From contig CAIMEY010000067.1 in assembly GCA_903840165.1 (NCBI GenBank), forward strand, positions 1-64,000: 64,000 bases of DNA, read 5' to 3'. The notes beneath the pieces were generated by a model that searched no databases, had not been told where the DNA came from, and saw only the letters and a program-made list of their open reading frames with translations. Shown here piece after piece: positions 1 through 7,156 of the stretch (positions are counted from its first letter, which is position 1; the number at the start of each line of letters is the position of its first letter). The DNA comes from an uncultured Myxococcales bacterium. GTDB lineage: Bacteria > Myxococcota_A > UBA9042. The position numbers were made by a program, and so were the translations under genes.

Positions 1-76
1 CCGCGGAGTCCTCTCCACTTTCGCCGTGCCAGACTTGGCACGGCTCATGCGCTGCGCGCACCGCGGAGTCCTCTCC
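1..76. repeat. 16-bp direct repeat (60-bp period) with hairpins
   Basis: The 16-mer beginning CCGCGGAGTC occurs identically at 1-16 and 61-76, giving a period of 60 bp. Between the copies lies a perfect 9-bp stem (23-31 with 36-44, loop GACT) and a second 5-bp stem (48-52 with 56-60). The array may continue beyond the left edge of the window. It lies directly before the 97-bp multi-hairpin element at 81-177, so both may belong to one composite repeat. No coding function is seen. Confidence 0.7.
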
Positions 77-80
77 CCGC

Positions 81-177
81 CCGCGCGTGCAGGCTCACGC
101 CTGCGTTCAGCCGGTTGCCCGGCTACAAAGTCCACAATGCCGAGTGCTTTCCGGTAACCCGGAAAGGACTTAGGGTT
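81..177 (+). repeat. Multi-hairpin dispersed repeat, copy A
   Basis: This ~97-bp element is matched in inverted orientation by 33817-33912. Aligned by eye, about 80 of 97 columns are identical with one gap. It folds into three short hairpins in series: GCAGGC/GCCTGC with a TCAC loop, AGCCGG/CCGGCT with a TTGC loop, and CTTTCCGG/CCGGAAAG with a TAAC loop. Some differences in copy B keep pairing through G-U wobbles in the first two stems, while the third stem has two mismatches there. Copy A is intergenic, upstream of the TonB-like gene. It looks like a REP/RPE-type palindromic element of unknown family. Confidence 0.8.
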
Positions 178-264
178 ATGTGGACTAGATTGCACGCACC
201 GCCGTCACCGAAACGCCGCCAGGCGCGTCTTATGCTTGGTCCCGTTCACCGGTCGGCAGCTCGC

Positions 265-293
265 TTGACCCGCGCGGTGGGGCCTCCTACGTT
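265..293 (+). promoter_or_regulatory. Sigma70-type promoter, predicted leaderless start
   Basis: TTGACC (265-270) is separated by 17 bp from TACGTT (288-293). The expected transcription start (about 7 nt past the -10) falls on the ATG at 300, and no Shine-Dalgarno sequence precedes that ATG, so the mRNA is predicted to be leaderless. The stretch GCCTCCTACGTTG, including the -10, recurs exactly in the promoter upstream of dnaK. Confidence 0.6.
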
Positions 294-299
294 GCAGCT

Positions 300-1469
300 A
301 TGGCGTTTGCCTCCTCGATCTCCAGTTCAGACTCGCAAGCTTCGTGGCGGTCCCGCGCGATCGGTGGCCTGCGCGTTGTGCTTTCGGCAGCGGCCGGCCT
401 GATTCTTGCCCTTGGCCTTTTTGCCCTGCTGACCTGGATGACTCACTTTGAGGTGGATAGTCATCTTCGTGAAATCATAAGAGAAAAAGCTGTCAAGTCA
501 GCCAAGGCGAGGGCGGCACACGATGGCATTCACAGCAAGGTCGCCTTCCGCACGCCCGACGCGCTGCGAGAAAAGATCGAAAAACCAAAGGAAATTCCGT
601 CAGAAACCGAGCTTACCCACCAAGTGGTCGAGACGGCCAAGCCCCTGATCGAGCAGAAGCCGGACGTAGCTAACTATCTGAGCAACCACGATAATAAGAC
701 GGATCGCGAGCAGAAGAGCTTGGGCAAGAAGCTGCCGGGGCGGGACCTCGGCAAAGCCTTGCTGCACGACCCGTCGGCGCTGCAGAGCCCGCAGTCGACC
801 AGCAAGGATCCGACGCAAATCGCTGATAAACCCCATAAAATGGTCAAGGGTCAGTCTGGATCGGAGCAGCAAGACGCTGACGCTCGGCCGCCCGACGAGG
901 GGCAAGGGCCGGCGCCCGTGGCCGACGCAGGGCAGACAAGGCGATCTGGTTCACCCGTGGTCCGTGGCAAAGACGACGGATTGCTGCTTCCAGCGACGTC
1001 GCCGGGCAATATCCTACATAATATTCAGGCCTTGTCTGGGAATCCCGGCAACAATGACTACCTGCCCGACGTCGAGGATGAGGGCGACACAAACATCCTC
1101 AATACCCGTCGTTTCAAGCATTTCGACTTCTTCCAACGCGTCAAGGACCGGGTCGCGGGCCAATGGGAACCCGGTGCCGTGTGGCGATCGCGCGATCCGA
1201 CCGGGCAGCGCTTTGGCGTTCGACCTAGGCTGACCGTCTTGAGGGTGACGCTAGACCCTGAAGGCGCGCTCAAACGCATGACTGTGTCCAAGGAGTCCGG
1301 ATTGGTCTTCCTGGATGATGAGGCAAAACGGGCATTTACGGCTGCGGCGCCTTTTCCCAATCCGCCTCATGAGATGGTCAAGAACGGTGAGATTGAGTTT
1401 CAGTTCGGCTTCATGTTTGAAATCAGTTCACAGCGGTTCAAGTTTAAAATGCCAACGGAATTCCAATGA
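300..1469 (+). CDS. TonB-family protein (single N-terminal membrane anchor, TonB C-terminal domain)
   Basis: The 389-residue protein has a TonB-like layout. One hydrophobic segment (about residues 25-48) anchors it in the inner membrane. A long charged, Pro/Lys/Gln-rich periplasmic stretch follows to about residue 270. The C-terminal part (about 300-380) has the TonB_C pattern: VLRVTLDPEGALKRMTV, then GLVFLDDEAKRAF, a proline-rich PFPNPP turn, and a final strand with FQFGFMFEI. TonB proteins pass proton-motive energy from ExbB/ExbD to outer-membrane transporters, but no exbB/exbD lies nearby, so the partner is unknown. The ATG at 300 is chosen because a promoter is positioned for a leaderless message. 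A periplasmic assembly role with no energy-transducing function is an alternative. Confidence 0.7.
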   Translation: MAFASSISSSDSQASWRSRAIGGLRVVLSAAAGLILALGLFALLTWMTHFEVDSHLREIIREKAVKSAKARAAHDGIHSKVAFRTPDALREKIEKPKEIPSETELTHQVVETAKPLIEQKPDVANYLSNHDNKTDREQKSLGKKLPGRDLGKALLHDPSALQSPQSTSKDPTQIADKPHKMVKGQSGSEQQDADARPPDEGQGPAPVADAGQTRRSGSPVVRGKDDGLLLPATSPGNILHNIQALSGNPGNNDYLPDVEDEGDTNILNTRRFKHFDFFQRVKDRVAGQWEPGAVWRSRDPTGQRFGVRPRLTVLRVTLDPEGALKRMTVSKESGLVFLDDEAKRAFTAAAPFPNPPHEMVKNGEIEFQFGFMFEISSQRFKFKMPTEFQ

Positions 1470-1539
1470 TGGCGGGGCGGTATTGCTGAATTTGCTGCAT
1501 GTTCTTGGCTCGCCGCGCCAGTTCCTCTTGCATTGCGCG

Positions 1540-2646
1540 ATGTTGAGCCTGCGCGGGCGGCATTGGGCCTACTGCCTAACCGTTGTGGGCCTGTTGCTGG
1601 GCAGCGGCATCGCTTGGCCGCTTCACGCGCAAACACCCGTGGCGCCAGCGGCCTTGGCCCCAGCGTCTTTTGCTGAACAAGCGCAGGGGCTTCGCCAACA
1701 TCTGACCTTGCACGACGTCGACCCAGACCGGTTGCGCCCCCTGGAGCGACTGACACGGCAGGCCGTCGAACAGGTGCAACAAGAGCTGATGACGAGGCTT
1801 TCTGGCGATCTGTACGTTGAGTACGTCGGCTCGCCGGAGGCCTTCAAGCAGGTGACCGAGGCGCACGGTGCCCCGGGCTGGCCGGAGAACTGGATCGCCG
1901 GGCTTGCCCTGCTGGACCAGGACAGAATTGTCGTGCAAGTCAATGGACCTGGGGCATTGTTGACCAGCGAAACGGTTCGTCACGAACTCGCGCACGTCGC
2001 GCTTCACGCCTTGTCGGGCGGGGCCCCCTTGCCGCGGTGGTACCACGAAGGCGTGGCGATGTACCTCAGTGGTGAAGCGACCTTTGAGCGATTGCGCGAC
2101 CAAAATGGCGCGGCGGCCTTTGGTGAACTGGACAGTCTGCACAAGCTCAATGTCGGATTTGGTAATGATAATCAAGTGGCCGCCAATCGTGCCTACGCGG
2201 TTGCCGCCGGCTTCGTTCGCTTTGCGGTCAATCGCGTGGGCGATAAGCGCGCGGTTTTGTTCTTGCAAGCCCGCATGCGTGGAGGCCTAGATTTCACCAA
2301 TGCCTTCACGGCCACTTTTGGCACGCCGCCCGAGCCTTTGTTCCAGATTTACGCAGCTTACATCGGCCAACACGCCTCGCAGTGGTCCCTGTTGGTTTCG
2401 GATGCGGCGGTTTGGGGGCTGATTTCTGTCTTGGCGCTTTGGGCGATGCTGCGGGCCTGGCGCAATCGGCCCAAGTTTGAGAGCGAGGATGGGGACGAAC
2501 CTCTTGATCTAGAAGCGATTGCTGCGGCAGGTCGCGCGGCGCTTCGACCTTGGCGGCAAAGGGACTTCGCTGATCAGCCCTTGGCGGTGACCGATGCCGA
2601 CGATCCGCCTGCCGACACCCCGGAGGAAGAGCCAACGGTGCATTGA
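1540..2646 (+). CDS. Membrane-anchored gluzincin-like peptidase (peptidase MA family)
   Basis: This 368-residue protein starts with a signal or anchor segment (about residues 8-30, ending ...WPLHAQ). It carries a zinc-peptidase motif HELAH (nt ~1981), followed about 20 residues later by WYHEGVAMY, whose Glu is the expected third zinc ligand of gluzincins. This arrangement fits the peptidase MA superfamily. A hydrophobic segment near the C-terminus (SLLVSDAAVWGLISVLALWA) and an acidic tail follow, so the catalytic domain should face the periplasm. The ATG at 1540 was chosen because it immediately precedes the signal segment; a further-upstream start would add non-hydrophobic sequence overlapping the previous gene. 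No strong RBS is visible. It lies 70 nt after the TonB-like gene and could be co-transcribed. The substrate is unknown. Confidence 0.7.
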   Translation: MLSLRGRHWAYCLTVVGLLLGSGIAWPLHAQTPVAPAALAPASFAEQAQGLRQHLTLHDVDPDRLRPLERLTRQAVEQVQQELMTRLSGDLYVEYVGSPEAFKQVTEAHGAPGWPENWIAGLALLDQDRIVVQVNGPGALLTSETVRHELAHVALHALSGGAPLPRWYHEGVAMYLSGEATFERLRDQNGAAAFGELDSLHKLNVGFGNDNQVAANRAYAVAAGFVRFAVNRVGDKRAVLFLQARMRGGLDFTNAFTATFGTPPEPLFQIYAAYIGQHASQWSLLVSDAAVWGLISVLALWAMLRAWRNRPKFESEDGDEPLDLEAIAAAGRAALRPWRQRDFADQPLAVTDADDPPADTPEEEPTVH

Positions 2647-2702
2647 TAACTGCCTGAAGGTTAACGCGATTACTTGTGAAGTGCCAAGTACCCCTCATTT
2701 CA

Positions 2703-2732
2703 TTGACAGGCAAAACAACCCGCGCGTATAAG
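2703..2732 (+). promoter_or_regulatory. Sigma70-type promoter
   Basis: TTGACA (2703-2708) is followed after 17-18 bp by GTATAA or TATAAG (2726-2732). It is the best promoter-like site in the gap before the gene at 2771 and would give a leader of roughly 35 nt. Confidence 0.55.
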
Positions 2733-2770
2733 CCGCAGTCCGCCGTCCCATTTGTACGGCTCCGGGTCCC

Positions 2771-3970
2771 GTGTCGATGACGCCGATCGCCCTTCGTCCT
2801 CGCCTTTTGCGTAACGCCCACCTGCGGTTGCTGGTGGAGGTCGTGGAGCGCGCCCAGGACGCGTATGACGATCCAAACGTGCTCATGGCCGCGCGATCGT
2901 TCTTTGGTCGTCGCTTTGCCGATCGCGATGCGCTCGACCTGTGGCTCGAAGAGCGCGATGCCCATAGCCAATTTCTGCCGTGGCTGCTCTGGGATGCGGA
3001 GTTGCCGGGCGGTGCCAAGGCGATTATCGGCGCGCTGAATCCACAAAGTCCCAGTGAACTTGAGGTGTTGCGTGGCTTGATGGCGACGCGCGCTCGGGTC
3101 TGGCAGGTGGTCCAAGTGCGCGGCGGTCTGACGACGCTGCGGCAGATCGGTAGCGATGCGACGGTCGACGTCGATGAGCCCGTCCTGTGCCGCGTGGCTG
3201 TGCCGGGCGAGCTGTATGTCGCGCGAGTCCTGCAATTACCTGGGGTTGCGCTGCTCGATGCCGTGCATGCTTGTGCGCCAGCGTCCGGCGAGAAAGCGCT
3301 GCTTCGGGCCAGCAACCGGGCGGCGCGCGCGCCCCTGCACCGGCAGTTGCCGATTCTGCTCGCGGCCTGTGATCTGGTGTTGCGCCGGCTGCCGACTCCC
3401 GGGCAGGACGGCACCGCGCTGCTGCGTCACGCGACATTAGTTTATGAAATCGAGGACATTCAGTCGGTTGATGCCGCCATGCAGTGCGCTGTTCAGGCGG
3501 GGCACCTCGAGGTTCAGGCGTGTGGGCGATACAGCATTCGCGACGCCAACTTCGGGCCTGTTGGGGCTGTTCTCCGGCGCACGCAGGGACGACTCTATGC
3601 CGCGACGGGGCTGCCCCGAGAACACGAGCTACGGCAGGCGCTTTCGGCCGCGCTGCCCGGGCTCAAACCTCGCACGACGCTGTACCGTGACGTTCGGGCG
3701 CTGTTCGAGCCCCACTTGCGCGCGACGTGGCATCCTGAAGCCCTGCGCTCCTTTGCCCGTGATTTCTTAGGTGAATGTCTGATGACGTTCCCCGACACGC
3801 CCTATACTTGGCTTGGCGGTGCGACGCCGCGCGAGGCGATTCTGACGCCCGATGGCCGCGCCGAGGTTCAGGCTTGGCTACGGCGCGTGGAACAAGTTTC
3901 TGCTGTAGCTGGGCCTGGTTATGAGCGTGCGGCCCAGACTATCTGGCGAGACTTGACTGCTGCCGGCTGA
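2771..3970 (+). CDS. Hypothetical protein, ~400 residues
   Basis: I do not recognise this family. The protein is cytoplasmic in character, with no signal peptide or membrane segment. It is Leu/Arg/Ala-rich, with alternating hydrophobic and charged positions suggesting mixed alpha/beta structure, and a conserved-looking aromatic cluster (FLPWLLWDAELPGG, about residues 73-86). A Ser/Pro-containing ALNPQSPSELEVLRGLM segment follows. Two candidate starts exist, GTG at 2771 and ATG at 2777; neither has a strong Shine-Dalgarno. A promoter-like pair sits at 2703-2732. It ends convergently against the 82-residue Cys protein on the other strand. The consistent length and codon pattern support a real gene. 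Confidence 0.6.
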   Translation: MSMTPIALRPRLLRNAHLRLLVEVVERAQDAYDDPNVLMAARSFFGRRFADRDALDLWLEERDAHSQFLPWLLWDAELPGGAKAIIGALNPQSPSELEVLRGLMATRARVWQVVQVRGGLTTLRQIGSDATVDVDEPVLCRVAVPGELYVARVLQLPGVALLDAVHACAPASGEKALLRASNRAARAPLHRQLPILLAACDLVLRRLPTPGQDGTALLRHATLVYEIEDIQSVDAAMQCAVQAGHLEVQACGRYSIRDANFGPVGAVLRRTQGRLYAATGLPREHELRQALSAALPGLKPRTTLYRDVRALFEPHLRATWHPEALRSFARDFLGECLMTFPDTPYTWLGGATPREAILTPDGRAEVQAWLRRVEQVSAVAGPGYERAAQTIWRDLTAAG

Positions 3971-3983
3971 CCTTGCGCCAAAT

Positions 3984-4019
3984 TGCCGGTAGTCAGTTCT
4001 TAGTGCCTGCTAGCCGGCA
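3984..4019. terminator. Possible bidirectional hairpin terminator
   Basis: TGCCGGTAG (3984-3992) can pair with CTAGCCGGCA (4010-4019) with a single bulge. It lies between two convergent genes and overlaps the stop codon of the minus-strand one. There is no clear T tract on either side, so the terminator call is tentative. Confidence 0.35.
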
Positions 4020-4258
4020 TCTGCCTCAAATGCTTTGCAAAATACCGGTTCTCCCACGGCATTGAGGGCGACCACGGGCGAACGCATCAGGTCATCGTTG
4101 GGCCAGCCGACCATGCATTGCCGATCCGTGCTGCGGAAATAAGCGCATTCAGAACACTGAAATTGCAGATGATATTGCGCAGCCTGCAGTGCGAACTCGG
4201 CGTTGGCAGCCATGATGGCGTCGCCCGTGGCCAGCCTAGGGTGAAAACGTAAGGCCAT
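4010..4258 (-). CDS. Small four-cysteine protein (82 residues)
   Basis: The encoded protein carries a compact metal-binding-like pattern: CSEC followed by an aromatic AYF, then C about nine residues on, a GWP turn, and a fourth Cys near the C-terminus (VFCKAFE). Such Cys4 arrangements bind zinc or an iron-sulfur cluster, but I cannot name the family. The start is decided by a TAATG overlap: the ATG shares its A with the stop codon of the upstream gene (4258-4260), implying translational coupling. The partner upstream is an exported protein, yet this one has no signal peptide, so the two may act in different compartments. Confidence 0.65.
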   Translation of the reverse strand: MALRFHPRLATGDAIMAANAEFALQAAQYHLQFQCSECAYFRSTDRQCMVGWPNDDLMRSPVVALNAVGEPVFCKAFEADAG

Positions 4259-4998
4259 TATGGGGTTCTCTGTGGTGCTGGGGCCAGCACCTGACTCACC
4301 CGCTGGGCGAGTTGTTTGTCCGAGGGAGACTGGGCCATCGCGGTCGCCATGGCCAAATGCCGTTGCTGAGCCCGTGGTTCCGAGCTGCCGAGCGCTCGCA
4401 GCAACAGCACCCGCGGGCCATCGTCGACGGCCGTCAGCACCGCAGCCCCAGCGGCCCACCGTTGCTCCCGGGCAGCCAAGGCCACCCCCAGCGCGAGCCG
4501 GTCGCGACTGCCTGTGACACTATCACGAGGCGCTGCGCCCGCCACCTCAGCCAGGAAAAGTACTGCAACTTCAGGCTGATGAGCGCGCAGGCAGGCATCG
4601 GCGCCAATTGCCCGCAAAGGGGCTGCCGGCACGAACAGGTCCAGCGGCACTTCCAGCAATGGCTTGTCGGTCCGGACATATTTGTCCAGGAAGGCAACGA
4701 TTTTCGGGACATCGCCCCCGGTGCGCCGATCCACCCCGTAAAACAGTTTTGCCGCCTGCTGCATGAGGTTGCTGCGCAGGGAAGCTGCGTCGCGACAAGC
4801 TAATGAAAATTGGCCTTTTTGCAGCTCATTGACCATGGCGTGCAGGGCCGAGGGCAGGGCGGCTGCGGGCGGCAACGGGCCGGCTATGAGGTCGGCCGCC
4901 AATTCGGCCGGTACGCTCTCAGCGTGCTGCGCCCAGCTGACCGCCGGCAGCACTGTCAAGAAACACCCTAAAATGATTTGTAAAATGCGAAAACTCAC
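4258..4998 (-). CDS. Exported hypothetical protein
   Basis: This 246-residue protein has a clear Sec signal peptide (FRILQIILGCFLTVLPAVSWAQ, cleavage expected after WAQ). The mature part is Ala/Leu-rich and probably helical, with tetratricopeptide-like periodicity (PEVAVLFLAEVAG, LALGVALAAREQRWAAGAAVL), but I cannot assign a family. The start is taken as GTG at 4998 because GGGGAGAG lies about 7 nt upstream; the GTG at 5013 would overlap that Shine-Dalgarno. It is translationally coupled to the small Cys4 gene by a TAATG overlap and is divergent from the ABC operon. Confidence 0.6.
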   Translation of the reverse strand: MSFRILQIILGCFLTVLPAVSWAQHAESVPAELAADLIAGPLPPAAALPSALHAMVNELQKGQFSLACRDAASLRSNLMQQAAKLFYGVDRRTGGDVPKIVAFLDKYVRTDKPLLEVPLDLFVPAAPLRAIGADACLRAHQPEVAVLFLAEVAGAAPRDSVTGSRDRLALGVALAAREQRWAAGAAVLTAVDDGPRVLLLRALGSSEPRAQQRHLAMATAMAQSPSDKQLAQRVSQVLAPAPQRTP

Positions 4999-5056
4999 GC
5001 AATCTCTCCCCACGTTGGGAATAACGGAATATCCTCACGACCTAAGGCCGCGTGGC

Positions 5057-5084
5057 TTGACATCGGGGCGTTCCGTCCTATTTT
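5057..5084 (+). promoter_or_regulatory. Sigma70-type promoter for the ABC/Gld operon
   Basis: TTGACA (5057-5062) is separated by 16 bp from TATTTT (5079-5084). It lies about 150 nt upstream of the ATPase start at 5237, in the divergent gap, and is the strongest -35/-10 pair there. Confidence 0.6.
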
Positions 5085-5236
5085 TGCCACGCAGCGCGAC
5101 CGAATGCGAGCCCTTTGGGCTGCTGATGCCGGGAAACTCGAACCTCAATGCGTGTTTCCCGCAAAAGAACCAGTGGCCGCGCGGTCAAGTACTGGCCCGG
5201 GCACGTTCGCCCCCTACCGTTGCACAGGAAGTTGCG

Positions 5237-6259
5237 ATGAATCAAGCCCCCTTCGCAGTCGCCGCTGCTGAACACGATGCACCCGCCTCGGCCGTCCGCA
5301 GCGGTGAAACCGTGTTCGAGATCCGCGACTTGGTCAAACAGTACGACACCAAGACTGCCCTGTCCGGCGTGTCCTTTGACGTTCATGCCGGTGAAATTCT
5401 TGGCTTACTTGGCCCAAATGGCGCCGGCAAGTCCACCACCATGAAGATCTTGACCGGCTTCATGTCGGCCACCAGCGGCAGCGTGCGTGTGGCAGGGACC
5501 GATTTGCAGTCGGACCCCGTGCGAATTCGCGCCATGCTCGGGTATTTGCCTGAATCTACACCGCTTTATGCTGACATGGTCGTCTACGACTACCTGATGT
5601 ACGCCGGCCAGATGCGCGGTTTCTCCAAGCAGCAGTGCCACAAACGCATCGTCGAGGTTGCAGCGACGGTCGGTTTGCGCGACGTGATCGGGATGCAAAT
5701 CGCCCAGTTGTCAAAGGGATACAAGCAGCGCGTCGGCTTGGCTCAGGCTCTTTTGCACAACCCGAAGATCCTGATTCTTGACGAGCCGACCTCGGGCCTG
5801 GACCCCAATCAAATTGTCGAAATTCGTAATCTGATTCGGGAACTAGGCAAGAACCATACGGTCATCTTGTCCAGTCACAATTTGGCGGAAGTGCGACAAG
5901 TCTGCGATCGTATTGTGATTATTCACCGTGGCACAGTCGTTGCTGACGGCACTGTAGACGAGCTGGAAGGTCAAGTCGCCGCCACCCACCGGCTGATCGT
6001 GGGGATCGAGGCCAAATCCGGTGTGGCGGAGACTGCCCTGGCAGCCTCCCTTGGCCAGCTCGACGGCGTGCGCAAGGTGACCCTCAGTCATTCTTCGCAA
6101 ACACCGACGCAGCATTGGACTTTTGACCTTGAATGCAGCCGAGATCTGCGCGTCGCACTGTTCCAGTGGGCGCAGTCTGAGGGACATACGCTCCTGGAGT
6201 TGCGCCGCAAAGCCCAGGATTTGGAAGGGATCTTCCAGTCTCTGACCCTGCAGGCGTAA
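5237..6259 (+). CDS. ABC transporter ATP-binding protein, GldA-like
   Basis: The 340-residue protein is an ABC-2-type ATPase. Walker A is GPNGAGKST (about residues 63-71), the signature is [18 protein letters not shown] (a variant of LSGGQ, with LSKGY as often found in GldA/NatA-type proteins), Walker B is [13 protein letters not shown], and the switch His is in [13 protein letters not shown]-terminal domain of about 100 residues after the nucleotide-binding fold is normal for GldA-like ATPases. The ATG at 5237 is preceded by AGGAAG; the reading frame is open further upstream but without homology. It heads a four-gene run with GldF-, GldG- and DUF4340-type genes. In Bacteroidota such ATPases serve gliding; in Myxococcota the same set is widespread and its substrate is unclear. 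Confidence 0.92.
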   Translation: MNQAPFAVAAAEHDAPASAVRSGETVFEIRDLVKQYDTKTALSGVSFDVHAGEILGLLGPNGAGKSTTMKILTGFMSATSGSVRVAGTDLQSDPVRIRAMLGYLPESTPLYADMVVYDYLMYAGQMRGFSKQQCHKRIVEVAATVGLRDVIGMQIAQLSKGYKQRVGLAQALLHNPKILILDEPTSGLDPNQIVEIRNLIRELGKNHTVILSSHNLAEVRQVCDRIVIIHRGTVVADGTVDELEGQVAATHRLIVGIEAKSGVAETALAASLGQLDGVRKVTLSHSSQTPTQHWTFDLECSRDLRVALFQWAQSEGHTLLELRRKAQDLEGIFQSLTLQA

Positions 6260-6322
6260 TGAATCTACCGGATCGGTCGGGACCAAGCGTTGGTGCCCTG
6301 CCGCATGTTTGAGGATAAGCAC

Positions 6323-7054
6323 ATGAATTCCATTTGGACTATCGCAAAGCGAGAAATGGCGGCGACCTTCGATTCGCCCATCGCCTACATCGCCGGCAGC
6401 GTGTTTCTGCTGGTGGCGGGGCTGATGTTCTTCTTTGGTATCGCCGGCTCCGACGATTACTTCAAAGGCCACGAAGCGACCGTGCGCCCTCTGTTCGACT
6501 TTGCGCCCTGGGTTTTGGCTGTCATTCTGCCAGCTGTGACCATGCGCTTGCTGGCCGAAGAAAAGAAGTCGGGCACCTTGGAACTGCTGGTGACCCTGCC
6601 CGTGACCGACCTGCAGATTGTGCTGGGTAAACTCCTGGGTGCTACAGGGTTTCTTGCCGTCACCCTGGCGCTGACCCTTGTCCTGCCGATCATGGTGATG
6701 AACGTGGGTCACCCGGATTTAGGCGCGGTTGCCGGCGGTTACGTTGGGCTGCTGCTCCTCGGCGTCGCTTTTCTGTCCCTGGGCCTGCTGACGTCGACCT
6801 GGACGCACAACCAAATCGTGGCTTTTATCATCGGGTTGCTGCTGTGCATCTTCTTCTGGACCGCCACCGACGCGATCTTGCACCTGGTGTTTGAGCCCAT
6901 CCCGCCGGTCTTGCAACTATTCAATTTCCAAGTGCAATTTAATGATTTCGCCCGCGGCGTGATCGACCTGCGCAATGTCGTTTACTTCCTGAGCGTGACA
7001 GCGGTGGCCGTGGTTGCATCCACGTACTCCTTGCAGTCCCGGCATTGGAACTAG
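6323..7054 (+). CDS. ABC-2 type permease, GldF-like
   Basis: A 243-residue polytopic membrane protein with about six hydrophobic segments. It opens with MNSIWTIAKREMAATFDSP, a typical ABC-2/GldF N-terminus, and contains the conserved MRLLAEEKKSGTLELLVTLPVTD segment that recurs in this permease family. The start at 6323 is supported by GAGG 8-9 nt upstream. It follows the ATPase by 63 nt and should form the membrane channel with the GldG-like protein next in the operon. Confidence 0.9.
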   Translation: MNSIWTIAKREMAATFDSPIAYIAGSVFLLVAGLMFFFGIAGSDDYFKGHEATVRPLFDFAPWVLAVILPAVTMRLLAEEKKSGTLELLVTLPVTDLQIVLGKLLGATGFLAVTLALTLVLPIMVMNVGHPDLGAVAGGYVGLLLLGVAFLSLGLLTSTWTHNQIVAFIIGLLLCIFFWTATDAILHLVFEPIPPVLQLFNFQVQFNDFARGVIDLRNVVYFLSVTAVAVVASTYSLQSRHWN

Positions 7055-7156
7055 TTGGTCGACAAATCATTGATAAACAAGTGATTTTCGAAACAAGGTT
7101 TTGCCCTGCGGGGCTTGAGGCGTGCCGCCCTGGGCACCGCTGACAGAGGACTGGCC

